A stretch of DNA of 64,000 bases from Prochlorococcus marinus bv. HNLC1 (lineage in GTDB: Bacteria > Cyanobacteriota > Cyanobacteriia > PCC-6307 > Cyanobiaceae), in contig GL947594.1 of NCBI GenBank assembly GCA_000218705.1, positions 833,848 to 897,847 on the forward strand, given 5' to 3'. The notes below the pieces were generated by a model that saw only the letters and a list, made by a program, of their open reading frames with translations, ran no database searches and was not told the DNA's origin. Shown piece after piece: positions 6,410 through 15,279 of this stretch. A program made the translations under genes and the position numbers. Positions within the stretch are counted from its first letter, which is position 1; every line of letters starts with the position of its first letter.

Positions 6410-6578
6410 TTAATCGCAGTAAATTAGACAAGAATTATTTGTTGGATGTTCTAAGCATTCTTGATCCCAGTAATCTTGCTTCATGTAATTATCAGCTGGT
6501 TTTTTAAAATGCATTTCTTGATGGTTGAATGCATTTAGGAATCTGGGAAGGATTTTGAAATTGAGTAGCTAGTTTCAT
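6410..6578 (-). pseudogene. Frameshifted paralogue of the 52-aa MKL...EHPT protein
   Basis: A perfect Shine-Dalgarno (AAGGAGGT, 6582-6589 on the minus strand) precedes ATG at 6578. The zero frame reads MKLATQF and soon goes off. One frame over it continues FKILPRFLNAF...KQDYWDQECLEHPTN...CLIYCD to a stop at 6410, clearly matching the intact protein at 768-926. The span is 169 nt, one base more than 56 codons, so a single inserted base near 6553-6565 (in short T/A runs) breaks it. The repaired product would be 55 aa. It could be a true pseudogene, a sequencing error, or initiation at the internal in-frame ATG (MHFKKPAD). Confidence 0.7.
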
Positions 6579-6752
6579 AAGACCTCCTTATATTGCTACA
6601 AATTCATTATCTACCAAATAATCAAGAATTAATATAGTTGTTTATGCTTAAGTAGTTCATTATTAAATTTTTTATAAAAGATAATTTATAAACCTAATCA
6701 GTGAAGAATTCAATATAATATTTTTATCTACACCAAAGCAGAACTTTTATTA

Positions 6753-6956
6753 TTACAAATTTTTACTCAGAGAATCATCATTTTTAAGTCTATTAAAAAT
6801 ACATTTACTATGAATTACCAATCCTTTATAATCCAACAGATTTAACTCTTTTTTCCATAAATCAATATTGATAGGTCTTTGATAATTATTTGAAATATAA
6901 AAAATAACTTCTTTGCTCTTATGTAAAATTATGTTTGGAGGAGTATTATATTTCAT
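6753..6956 (-). CDS. Hypothetical small protein, 67 aa
   Basis: A 67-residue basic frame (MKYNTPPNIILHKSK...) with no signal peptide, membrane segment or known motif. The ATG is at 6956; no strong ribosome site is seen. The sequence has a balanced amino-acid make-up rather than the Phe/Ile/Lys/Asn excess of random AT-rich frames, which mildly favours a real gene. Neighbours are the broken tiny gene (same strand) and the SDR gene; nothing hints at a role. Confidence 0.4.
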   Translation of the reverse strand: MKYNTPPNIILHKSKEVIFYISNNYQRPINIDLWKKELNLLDYKGLVIHSKCIFNRLKNDDSLSKNL

Positions 6957-7194
6957 AATATTTGTTTGAAAGTAAATTAATAAATTAAAATCTTCTCTTA
7001 AATTAAATATTTATAATTAATATTCTAGTTTAAATTGATAGACTTATGATTTTTATATTCAATAATCTATATAGAAGATCTTTTATCAAAAAAATTTGTA
7101 AAAAAATCATCTCATATCGTATTGATTGATAAAATTTTTTATTCATAAATTAATTCATTGATTCGAGCTTGATATATTTCTTATTGAGTAATTA

Positions 7195-7959
7195 TTAATT
7201 CAGTACTAATCCCCCATCTACTATAAGATTTTGCCCTGTTATGGCTCTTGACCAAGGAGAAGCAAAAAATAAGACTGCATCTGAAAAATCATCAGTTGTG
7301 GTTACTCTTCTTAGAGGAGTAATACTTTTTATATAATCAAAAACCTCTTCAGGAGTGTCTTTACTAGCATCTGTTATTTTTAATAGTCCCCCTGAAATCA
7401 TATTTACAGTTATATTGAATTGTCCTAAATCTATCGCAGCAGTTCTTGTCATTGATAACAATCCGCCTTTCGCCGCAGTGTAATCATGATAGGGAACTAC
7501 AGGATTCTGAAATAAATTTGTTCCTACTGTTATAAATCTTCCGAAGTTTTCTTTTCTCATACTTGGTGTAAAGGTATTTAGTAAATTTAAAAAACCTTTT
7601 TGACTTGTTTCAATTTGATTTTGGAAATCTTGCCAATCTATTTCATCAATTTTTTTTCTTTGTTCTCCGTTAAATTTATAATCATTAATTGCATTATGAA
7701 CAATTGTATTAATAATAATTTTCTGATCTGATAATTCTTTACTCATTTGTAAGACTTCTTCTTTATTTCTGATATCTCCTTTAATTAAGATCGCCTTGTC
7801 TCCAAGTGAATCACTCAATCTTTTAGCACTCTCATATGATTTTCGATAATTTATTATTACTTTTGCACCTTCTCTATGAAAAGATTTTGATATTGCGGAA
7901 CCTAATCCTCTCCCTGCTCCCGTAATGAGTACAGTTTGTTTATTAATTGGTAAATTCAT
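7195..7959 (-). CDS. SDR family oxidoreductase (FabG-like)
   Basis: A 254-residue short-chain dehydrogenase/reductase. TGAGRGLG near 14-21 is the NAD(P)-binding TGxxxGxG; GDIRN follows; HNAIND stands in for the usual NNAG; YTAAKGG holds the catalytic YxxxK; and TGQNLIVDGGLVLN is the usual C-terminus. The residue normally Ser, 13 positions before the catalytic Tyr, is Thr here (FITVGT), which is unusual. Family knowledge: reduction or oxidation of a carbonyl/hydroxyl with NAD(P)(H). The housekeeping fabG is normally elsewhere, so this is probably an accessory SDR. It stands alone after a 238-nt spacer with no visible gene. Confidence 0.85.
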   Translation of the reverse strand: MNLPINKQTVLITGAGRGLGSAISKSFHREGAKVIINYRKSYESAKRLSDSLGDKAILIKGDIRNKEEVLQMSKELSDQKIIINTIVHNAINDYKFNGEQRKKIDEIDWQDFQNQIETSQKGFLNLLNTFTPSMRKENFGRFITVGTNLFQNPVVPYHDYTAAKGGLLSMTRTAAIDLGQFNITVNMISGGLLKITDASKDTPEEVFDYIKSITPLRRVTTTDDFSDAVLFFASPWSRAITGQNLIVDGGLVLN

Positions 7960-8605
7960 GTAATTTAAAATTTTATTAAATTCTAATCAGCAAATCTAGA
8001 AATTAATCATCTTATCTTCATTTTATAATTGTAATGTAAGTAATTTGTTTGTTCTAATTAAAGTGGTTTTCAGAACAAATTATTTATGAGAAATTAGCAA
8101 TATATTGAAAATAAGAAATCGCTTTAATTATAAGTAAATAAAATAAAATTTTTATTCAATGATATTATTAGAACAGTATTAAGTATAGTTAAAATAACAG
8201 TTATGAATACTATATTTAAAGTCATTAAAAGTCATTAGTTGTATCCAGAATCACTATTCTTCTAATGAATTCAAATTAAAAATTTTGATATTTCTATATC
8301 ATTGAATATGTCTATCTCCCTCTTGTAAGTTACAGTTTTAATTTGCTTAAAATTTTCTCAATTATATTTGCTTTAAAGATTAGTCTTTGAGATATTTAAA
8401 TATTGATTAAATTTATAGAAAATTCTTATGAGATGATACTTATTCTCTAAGGATTTATTTCAATAACTAAAAACTATTTTTCTATACTGAATTCATAATT
8501 TTTAAAAGCAAATTTTAATACATCATTATGTATATATAATGATTTGAATTCTTAAATAACTTTCAATTATTTTATTTTAAAGTATATCTCTTGAGATAAA
8601 TCATT
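7960..8605. other. Long AT-rich spacer, no gene seen
   Basis: 646 bases without a convincing frame on either strand. One inverted repeat, TTTGTTCT (8048-8055) with AGAACAAA (8072-8079) around 16 nt, could be an operator or hairpin. Both flanking genes point away from the spacer, so their promoters must lie in it. Nothing else is supported. Confidence 0.4.
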
Positions 8606-8848
8606 ATGGATATCAATTCTTCTTCTCTAGATGAAAATATGAAGAATTTTCAAGAATATGTTTTTTCTTTCTACGGAGAAGGAGGTATTGAAGATATTGG
8701 AGCATCTAAAGAACAGATATATCAGGCCACTTTAAAAGTTTTCGAATACTGTTTAGATTCTGGGGAGTCTGATATTCAAGGCCCGTTCACATCAGATTTA
8801 ATATTAATAAAGGAGATACTTGTTAATGAATTTAAATTAACAAAATAG
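8606..8848 (+). CDS. Hypothetical small acidic protein, 80 aa
   Basis: An 80-residue soluble protein (MDINSSSLDENMKNF...) that looks all-helical, with an acidic N-terminal half, a central ASKEQIYQATLKVFEYCL helix and a basic end. No signal peptide or membrane span. I do not recognise the family. The ATG at 8606 lacks a strong ribosome site. The amino-acid composition (Gly, Glu, Asp, Gln present) is that of a genuine protein. It stands alone; no function is proposed. Confidence 0.55.
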   Translation: MDINSSSLDENMKNFQEYVFSFYGEGGIEDIGASKEQIYQATLKVFEYCLDSGESDIQGPFTSDLILIKEILVNEFKLTK

Positions 8849-9062
8849 TACTATTTACATTTAATAAATTTTTATGGAATAAAAGTAGCAATTTATAATT
8901 TAAGATTTTCAAAATATATCCATGAGATTTTTGAAAAGAAATTTTAGGTTTCTATGAATGATTTTTGTTACTGAATCTACGGTTAAGTCTTTTAAGGGGC
9001 TTAAATATCTATTTAATTTAGATAAATTACTTATCAATTGCTATTGCCGACTTTAAATTTAA

Positions 9063-9084
9063 TAACTGTCACATGTGACAGTTA
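9063..9084. promoter_or_regulatory. Perfect 22-bp palindrome upstream of Yfr2-like copy B
   Basis: The half site TAACTGTCACA is followed at once by its exact reverse complement, with no spacer. The centre (9073.5) lies about 67 bp before the estimated start of the RNA at 9140/9141, where activators of the CRP family bind at class I promoters. The arms contain TGTCACA/TGTGACA. In a region of about 75-80% A+T, a perfect 22-mer palindrome with this much G+C is unlikely by chance, so a dimeric regulator site is the best reading. Confidence 0.6.
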
Positions 9085-9128
9085 AACTAGATATACATTA
9101 ATTATTCGCATTATCAAATTAATCGAGC

Positions 9129-9134
9129 TAATAT
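9129..9134 (+). promoter_or_regulatory. -10 box of Yfr2-like copy B
   Basis: TAATAT, 6-7 nt before the presumed start of the RNA, in the same place as in copy A (2753-2758). Confidence 0.6.
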
Positions 9135-9139
9135 TAAAA

Positions 9140-9228
9140 GGTGTGTAGGAGAAGATGATTTTTCAGTGGAAACATGGATACACTTGATTACTCATCTTAA
9201 AAAAGACCCAATAAGGGTCTTTTTTTTT
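9140..9228 (+). ncRNA. Yfr2-family small RNA, copy B
   Basis: An RNA of about 89 nt. The 5' end repeats copy A (GTGTGTAGGAG, 9141-9151). AAGATGA (9152-9158) pairs with TCATCTT (9192-9198), enclosing a loop with GGAAACA (9168-9174) and a variant GGATACA (9176-9182), then CACTTGATT as in copy A. A perfect terminator follows: AAAAAAGACCC, a short loop, then GGGTCTTTTTTTT (9199-9228). The stem sequence differs from copy A while the loop and 5' segment are kept, which indicates conserved structure. It is convergent with the gene ending at 9248. Confidence 0.8.
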
Positions 9229-9247
9229 GGAAAAATTATAATTTATT

Positions 9248-9598
9248 TTAGTCTTCCCACATATCAAGCTTTTTATCTTCAGCTGTATCTTCGGTAGCAA
9301 GTTTTTTTTCTTCAATATTTAAATTAGTGAGTTCATCGTTTTTAGATCTCAACTTAATTTGTATATCTTGTATTGTGTTAAGAAATTCATCTTTAAAAAA
9401 ATCTTCCATCTCTTGCCAAGCTTCCAATTCTTCTTCGTTACCAATAGTATTTTTAATTTGAAGTGAAATATTTTCAAAAGCAAAACCTTTTAAATCATTA
9501 ATATTCATGCTTTTAACTTTTAGATCTATATAAATATCTTTTAATAGTTCAAGTTCTTTGTTGGATAAATCTGAATAATTAATTTTTTTCTTAGCCAT
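9248..9598 (-). CDS. Hypothetical acidic coiled protein, 116 aa
   Basis: A soluble, strongly charged protein. Residues about 10-90 look helical (LSNKELELLKDIYIDLK..., ELEAWQEMEDFFKDEF, IQIKLRSKNDELTNL), giving a likely short coiled coil, and the tail is acidic (TEDTAEDKKLDMWED). There is no signal peptide, membrane span or known catalytic motif. I do not recognise the family. The start MAKKKINY at 9598 is a clear ATG. Probably transcribed alone; its stop is 20 nt from the terminator of the Yfr2-like RNA, whose T-run on the other strand may also serve it. Confidence 0.6.
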   Translation of the reverse strand: MAKKKINYSDLSNKELELLKDIYIDLKVKSMNINDLKGFAFENISLQIKNTIGNEEELEAWQEMEDFFKDEFLNTIQDIQIKLRSKNDELTNLNIEEKKLATEDTAEDKKLDMWED

Positions 9599-9962
9599 GT
9601 TGTCTTGATTTATATGTTTATAAGATAAATCTTTTATGTTCTGAAGGGATCAATCTTAATTTTCTCAAACAATAAATATAAGAGTTATTTATTAAAAAAA
9701 TTCATTAATTTCACATAAATAAAATCTTTTTAGAAAAAAAGAGAAGAGAATAAATTAAAAAATATTGTAAATTATTAAGCAAAGGTTAAAAAAAATGGAA
9801 GAATTTGTGAAATTTCTTTAGCTTTTGATTGGTGTAATTATGGTAAAACTACTGCTATCATTGAGATCTTAAGGTTTATTAATTTTATATGGTTTTTAAG
9901 CATTATCTGCAATAAATAAAAATTATTGAGAGAATATTAAAAATTTTATTTTTGTAATCAAT
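9599..9962. other. Promoter spacer upstream of rpaA
   Basis: A very AT-rich 364-base spacer between the divergent hypothetical gene and rpaA. No frame longer than a few codons and no recognisable hairpin or operator. The promoters of both flanking genes must lie here; I could not place their boxes with confidence. Confidence 0.3.
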
Positions 9963-10736
9963 ATGAAAACTACCATTCTTTTAATTGAAGATGATCGCGA
10001 TATGCGAGATTTAGTTTCGGGTCATCTTGAACACTCTGGTTTTGATGTTTTAAAAACTGATGATGGAATTAAAGGTCAAGCTTTAGCTCTGCAATATTCT
10101 CCAGATATTATATTGTTAGATTTAATGCTCCCAAATGTAGATGGACTTACTCTATGTCAACGATTGAGAAGAGACGATAGAACATCAAGTATCCCTATAT
10201 TAATGATTACAGCGCTAGGTGGATTAAAAGATAAGGTTACTGGTTTTAATTCAGGAGCTGATGATTACATTACAAAACCTTTTGATTTAGAAGAGCTTCA
10301 CGTACGTATAAAAGCTCTTTTAAGAAGAACTAATAGAGCTGTATTAAATTCTACAAATCAACAAGAAATACTCAATTACGGCCCACTTACACTTGTTCCA
10401 GAAAGGTTTGAAGTGATTTGGTTTAATTCTCCGGTTAGACTAACTCACTTAGAATTCGAACTATTACACTGCCTACTACAGAGACATGGTCAAACTGTCT
10501 CCCCTTCTTTAATCTTGAAAGAAGTTTGGGGTTATGAACCTGACGATGATATTGAAACTATAAGAGTTCACGTTAGGCACTTAAGAACTAAACTAGAGCC
10601 AGATCCAAGGAAACCACAATATATTAAAACTGTTTATGGAGCAGGATATTGTCTAGAACTTCCTACAGGGAATCAAGTTGATGTTGCTAGAGATGAATTT
10701 ATCAGTTCAAGAGAATCAAATTTAATAAATACTTAA
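9963..10736 (+). CDS. rpaA: OmpR-type response regulator RpaA
   Basis: A 257-residue two-domain regulator. The receiver has acidic residues E9/D10/D11, phospho-acceptor D53 ([13 protein letters not shown]) and the KPFD lysine motif. The C-terminal winged helix (about 135-235) carries [37 protein letters not shown] and GAGYCLE. The sequence around '[18 protein letters not shown]' and the tail match cyanobacterial RpaA, which takes the output of the circadian kinase SasA and sets day/night expression; it is also tied to phycobilisome-photosystem coupling in freshwater species. Prochlorococcus keeps it although its clock lacks KaiA. It is convergent with holB: the two stops abut with no spacer. 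Confidence 0.85.
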   Translation: MKTTILLIEDDRDMRDLVSGHLEHSGFDVLKTDDGIKGQALALQYSPDIILLDLMLPNVDGLTLCQRLRRDDRTSSIPILMITALGGLKDKVTGFNSGADDYITKPFDLEELHVRIKALLRRTNRAVLNSTNQQEILNYGPLTLVPERFEVIWFNSPVRLTHLEFELLHCLLQRHGQTVSPSLILKEVWGYEPDDDIETIRVHVRHLRTKLEPDPRKPQYIKTVYGAGYCLELPTGNQVDVARDEFISSRESNLINT

Positions 10737-11696
10737 CTACGAGTCTTTAAGTTTTACTTTTAATAAACCGACTTCCCAGGATATTCTTGGTTGTATATTT
10801 GAACTAATATTATTTTTGATACCTTCTAATATTTCTATAAATCTTTTATTTTTTGTCTTTTTCCACCAATCCCTTTGCATATAGTTTAAGAGTAATTCTT
10901 GATGGTTTAAATCAAGTTGACTTGTAATATGTTTAGCTAAAAATAATATACTTTCATAATTTTTGAGTGGATATTTAATGTCATGTTTTATATTTTCAGG
11001 TATTTGATGCCAAATTTCTAAATTATTTACTAGTTTGCCTGGAGATCCATTGGATATAAAAATCAAGTTTTCTAAAATTTCACTATCTGACAAAAGATCA
11101 GTAGTATTATGTTTTGATTGCTCAAGTATTTGTTTTAATTCTTGATATGAAGATGGCTTAAATCTTATTGTTTGACATCTTGAAATAATTGTATCTAGTA
11201 ATAAATTTAATCTTGAAGTTAATAAAATAAAAACTCCATTTGTTGGTTCTTCTAAAGTTTTTAATAAACAGTTTGATGAAGACTCATTTAAAAGGTCAGC
11301 ATTCTCAATTAATATAAATTTTTTTGTAGATTGGATCGATTTTTTCCCTAAGAAAACTTTAATATTGCGGATTTGTTCAATTCTTATTAAGGGTTTAGTT
11401 GTTTGATTTTTTTCTTTATCTATTTCTGATTGATTAATAAGATTGCCTTTAGAAATATATGTTGGTTCAATTTTTAGATAATCAGGATAATTATTATCTT
11501 TAATTTTTGGGTATGCGTCTAAATCAGAATTTTTGGTTCTGATGATTTCTGCTATGAATCTTAATGCTGTTTCTTTTTTTCCGACATATTCAGGACCATA
11601 AAAAATATAGGCATTAGAAATAATATTCTCTTGTATAACTTTGTCTAATTTGCATTTAATTTCATTGGCATATTTATTATTCATAAAATTAATCAT
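10737..11696 (-). CDS. holB: DNA polymerase III delta' subunit-like protein
   Basis: A 319-residue AAA+ clamp-loader subunit. YIFYGPEYVGKKETALRF is a Walker A-like loop that is degenerate (GPEYVGKKE), as expected for delta'. IRIEQIRNI is followed by KFILIENADLLNESSSNCLLKTLEEP (Walker B region degenerate, then the sensor 'LKTLEEP') and ILLTSRLNLLLDTIISRCQTIRF, which holds the SRC motif. Role: part of the clamp loader that places the beta clamp on DNA. The start is ATG at 11696, sharing one base with the tmk stop (TAATG), so translation is probably coupled. Last gene of the copA-tmk-holB run. Confidence 0.85.
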   Translation of the reverse strand: MINFMNNKYANEIKCKLDKVIQENIISNAYIFYGPEYVGKKETALRFIAEIIRTKNSDLDAYPKIKDNNYPDYLKIEPTYISKGNLINQSEIDKEKNQTTKPLIRIEQIRNIKVFLGKKSIQSTKKFILIENADLLNESSSNCLLKTLEEPTNGVFILLTSRLNLLLDTIISRCQTIRFKPSSYQELKQILEQSKHNTTDLLSDSEILENLIFISNGSPGKLVNNLEIWHQIPENIKHDIKYPLKNYESILFLAKHITSQLDLNHQELLLNYMQRDWWKKTKNKRFIEILEGIKNNISSNIQPRISWEVGLLKVKLKDS

Positions 11697-12334
11697 TACT
11701 TGTTTAAAGAAAATTTATTGATTAATGACTTTTGAATTTGTTGTGCTATCGAAGTTAAGTCTTCAGAGGCTTTTATTATTTCCCAATTATTTTCTAAAGC
11801 AATTAATTTAAATCCATGATTTACTTTCTTTAAAAATTCTAAGCCTTCAGATTCAATTCTATCTGCGACTTTATTCTTTCTCCGTAAAATACTCTCTTCA
11901 GGCGATATCTCTAAAAAAATTGTTAAGTCTGGTTTGATGTTTTGGCAAACAATATTTTCTAATTTTTTAATAATATCGATACTTATTTCTCTGCCATAGC
12001 CTTGATAAGCTAATGTTGAACCTGAAAATCTGTCGCTTATTATCCAATTTCCATTTTGTAATGCAGGTAATATTACTTTAGAAATATGTTCTGCTCTATC
12101 AGCAGAATATAATAGTAATTCAGTTAGGATCGAGGGTGAATTTGATTTATTATTATTTAAAATCATATCTCTGATTTCTCTGCCTAAAATGCTACCTCCA
12201 GGTTCTCTTGTTTTAATTAAAGTTGCATTTTTATTGATTAAACCACTTTTTGGTAACCATTTATAAAGTTCATTAATTTGGGTTGTTTTGCCACAACCAT
12301 CGATTCCCTCCAGAACAATAAATTTTCCTTTCAT
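11696..12334 (-). CDS. tmk: Thymidylate kinase
   Basis: A 212-residue kinase that makes dTDP from dTMP and [18 protein letters not shown] at the N-terminus holds the P-loop (GIDGCGKTT). The substrate motif is [30 protein letters not shown] gives the DR(F/Y) and the region that contacts dTMP, and [10 protein letters not shown] with the [11 protein letters not shown] lid follows. The length is as usual. The ATG begins directly after the copper ATPase stop (TAAATG) and the stop overlaps the holB start, so the three genes form one tight transcription unit. Confidence 0.93.
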   Translation of the reverse strand: MKGKFIVLEGIDGCGKTTQINELYKWLPKSGLINKNATLIKTREPGGSILGREIRDMILNNNKSNSPSILTELLLYSADRAEHISKVILPALQNGNWIISDRFSGSTLAYQGYGREISIDIIKKLENIVCQNIKPDLTIFLEISPEESILRRKNKVADRIESEGLEFLKKVNHGFKLIALENNWEIIKASEDLTSIAQQIQKSLINKFSLNK

Positions 12335-14636
12335 TTAGTCTAAAGATAATGCATTAATTACTACTGTAATTGAACTGATAGCCATTAATAATGCTGCAAT
12401 TGAAGGAGATAAAAGTATTCCAAATTTAGGGTATAACACACCTGCTGCTAAAGGAATTGCTATTAGATTATATCCAAAAGCCCAAAACAGATTCTGTTTA
12501 ATTTTTCTTATAGTTTTCTTTGCAAGCTTTAAAGCATAGTGAAGACCATTTAATTTATCACCCATTAGGACAAGATCTGCGTTAGCTTTTGCGATTTGAG
12601 TCCCTGATCCAACAGCGATCCCAAGATTTGATGCTGCTAAAGCTGGGGCATCATTGATTCCATCTCCAACCATTGCGACTCTATGTTATCACTATTTTTT
12701 AATTTTTCAATATTTTTCAGTTTATCTTCAGGTAATAGTTCCCATTTTAATTCGTTTATGTTGCAATTAAGTTTTCTTCCTAAATCAATAACAGATTCTT
12801 TTCTATCTCCACTAAAAATATAAATGTCTAGATTATCTTCTCTTAATTTTTTAATTGAAGATAGAGCATCGTCTCTTAATGTATCTCCCAATAGTATACA
12901 ACCTATAAGATTAGTAGATATGCTTACTCCAATAATGGTATATTTCTTCAGCTCAGTTGCATTTATTTTGTCTTTAATTTCATCACTTATTTCAACATTA
13001 TGATTCTCTAACCATTGTAAATTTCCTACTTTTATTTCTCCATTAATTGAGAATAATTCTCCTGAAATTCCTCTACCTGTTTCAGTATTAATATTTTTGA
13101 TTGGAAATAAATTTATATTTTGTTTTTTTGCTTCTTGAATAAGTGACTTTGCTATCGGATGTCTACTTTCATTTTCTAAACTTGCAGATATTTGTAGAAG
13201 AAAAGTTTCATCCTTACTCCCAACGTAGCCAATAACATAAGGTGATCCTTTTGTCAGTGTACCAGTCTTATCAAAAATAATTGAATCTATTTTTGATGCA
13301 ATCTCTATTTTATCCCCGCCTTTAAAAAGAATTCCCTTTTTCGCAGCCTTGCCAGAGGCAACTGTTATTACAGTAGGAGTTGCTAATCCTAATGCGCATG
13401 GACAGGCAATCACTAATACTGCTATGGATAGTTGTATTGCAAGAGTAAGAGGGTTATCTGCGTTACTCCCTAAATAACTGTGCAATGAGTGATTGTTATG
13501 GATAGACAATCCAATATTTTCAGTATTTATTAAATTTGGCCATATTCTAAAAGCTATTTGCCACCAGAAAATGAAGCTTGATATTGATGTAAAAAGTACA
13601 AAATATGTAAATTTACCAGCTATTTTATCTGCTAATCTTTGAATAGATGGTTTTTGTGATTGAACAGATTCAATAAGATTTACAAGTTTGGCTAATGAAG
13701 TATCTGATCCGACCTTGATCACTTTTAAGCGTAAACTTGAATTTAAATTTAGAGAGCCATTCAGTAAGTTATCGCCTTCATTAACTTCAATAGGTTTTGA
13801 TTCTCCAGTAATATGTGAAACATCTATAAGAGAATTACCTTCTAAAACAATACAATCTGCGGGTACCCTATCACCAGCTAGGACTTTAATTTCATCATTA
13901 GGACTTAATGTATTAACTCTAATTTCTCTAGTATCATCATTTTCATTATAAATAAGAGTTTTTTCAGGCTGTAAATCTAATAATTCACTAATTGAAGATC
14001 CAGTTTGATATTTAGCTCTGTCTTCTAAAAAACGTCCAAGTAGTATAAAACCTAATAACATTACAGGTTCATTAAAAAAACAAGGAAATCCACTTTCTGG
14101 GAAAATTAGAGATATGAGACTTGTAAGATAAGCACTGGTTACTCCCAGAGCTACAAGAGTATCCATATCTGGTCTCTTAAGTAAAAATGATTTATAACCT
14201 TTAAGTATTATTGGTCTTCCAGGGAAAAGGAGTGCAGTAGTAGCAATAGATGCATGAAAATAAATGTTTCCAAGTAATGAGGAATTAATATAACCTCCTT
14301 CAGCTAAGTGACCTAATACTGAAACAAATAAAAGAATAAATGCAAAATTAAGTTTTTTCCATTTATTAATCCATTTTTCTTTTTTATCTAATTCTGCTTT
14401 ATTAATCTTTTCTGAAAAATCATTTGTATAAATTTTTGAGGGAAAGCCATGGGTGGAAAGATTATCTAATATTTCTTTTATATCTAAATTATTATTTTTT
14501 ATATCAAAATAAGCACTTTCTGTTAGAAGATTAACTGTCACATTTTTGTTCCTTCACTATTATTTAATATTCTTTCAACAGTTTGAACACATCCTCCACA
14601 TTTCATTCCGCTAATGTTAAGTTGTATGCTTTTCAT
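12335..14636 (-). pseudogene. copA: Copper-type P1B ATPase, broken by two indels
   Basis: A heavy-metal-transporting ATPase whose parts all remain: an N-terminal HMA domain with GMKCGGC (from ATG 14636), membrane segments, TGES, the ion-path motif CPCALGLATPT, phosphorylation site DKTGTLTKG, an HP motif (RHPIAK) and hinge [11 protein letters not shown]. It is split at two places. At 14543-14547 one A is missing in the coding strand, so HMA frame '...EGTK' should continue NVTVNLL. At 12679-12682 an extra AG (CTCT on the plus strand) separates '...NSDNI' from [12 protein letters not shown]. The 2302-nt span corrects to 767 codons. CPC points to Cu(I) export or thylakoid delivery. It could be a real pseudogene or sequence error. 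Confidence 0.85.
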
Positions 14637-14751
14637 ATGCCTTTTAAATAGCTTAATATACTTATAGTTTATTAATTACTATCATAATTGTTAGTAATTT
14701 TTTTTAAATAGTTTAATCTTAATTTTCTATTTATTTTATTAAAAGTTTAAA

Positions 14752-15273
14752 GTGCCTAGTAATCAAAACAGAGACAATTTTATTGATAAAGCTTTTACAG
14801 TAATAGCAGAATCAATTGTTAAAGTTCTTCCAATAGCTGAAAAAGAAAAAAAGGCATACATATACTACAGAGATGGTTTGGCTGCACAAAATAATGGAGA
14901 TTATTCAGAAGCTCTTGAATATTATCAAGAAAGTTTATTGTTAGAAGAAAGTCCTATTGATAGAGGGGAGACTTTAAAAAATATGGCAATAATTTATATG
15001 AGTAATGGTGATGAAGATCTTGCTATTGAAACTTATAAAAAAGCATTAATTGAAAATCCTAAACAACCTTCTTGTCTTAAAAATATTGGATTAATTTATG
15101 AAAAAAGAGGAAGATATGCTGAACAAAGTGGTGATTATGATCAAAGGGATATTTGGTTTGATAAGGCAGCAGAAGTTTGGATTAAGGCTGTAAGGTTATA
15201 TCCTGGTGGCTATCTAGATATTGAAAATTGGCTTAAAACTTCTGGTAGAAGTAATATAGATGTTTATTTGTAG
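14752..15273 (+). CDS. ycf3: Photosystem I assembly protein Ycf3
   Basis: A 173-residue TPR protein. Three tetratricopeptide repeats are visible: about 41-74 ([23 protein letters not shown] and on), about 80-110 ([20 protein letters not shown]) and about 115-155 ([18 protein letters not shown]). The C-terminus [18 protein letters not shown] matches Ycf3. Role: a chaperone-like factor at the thylakoid membrane that helps PsaA/PsaB assemble into photosystem I. The start is GTG at 14752 ([15 protein letters not shown]), the usual family N-terminus. Convergent with radA, whose repaired stop lies only 6 nt away. Confidence 0.93.
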   Translation: MPSNQNRDNFIDKAFTVIAESIVKVLPIAEKEKKAYIYYRDGLAAQNNGDYSEALEYYQESLLLEESPIDRGETLKNMAIIYMSNGDEDLAIETYKKALIENPKQPSCLKNIGLIYEKRGRYAEQSGDYDQRDIWFDKAAEVWIKAVRLYPGGYLDIENWLKTSGRSNIDVYL

Positions 15274-15279
15274 GTTTTG

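Noticed and set aside
8048-8079. Terminator in the 7960-8605 spacer
   Set aside because: The 8-bp inverted repeat has a 16-nt loop, no T-run and no gene ending near it.
1-9960. Genomic island with integrase, att sites or tRNA
   Set aside because: No integrase, transposase, tRNA or flanking direct repeat could be found; only the variable character is supported.
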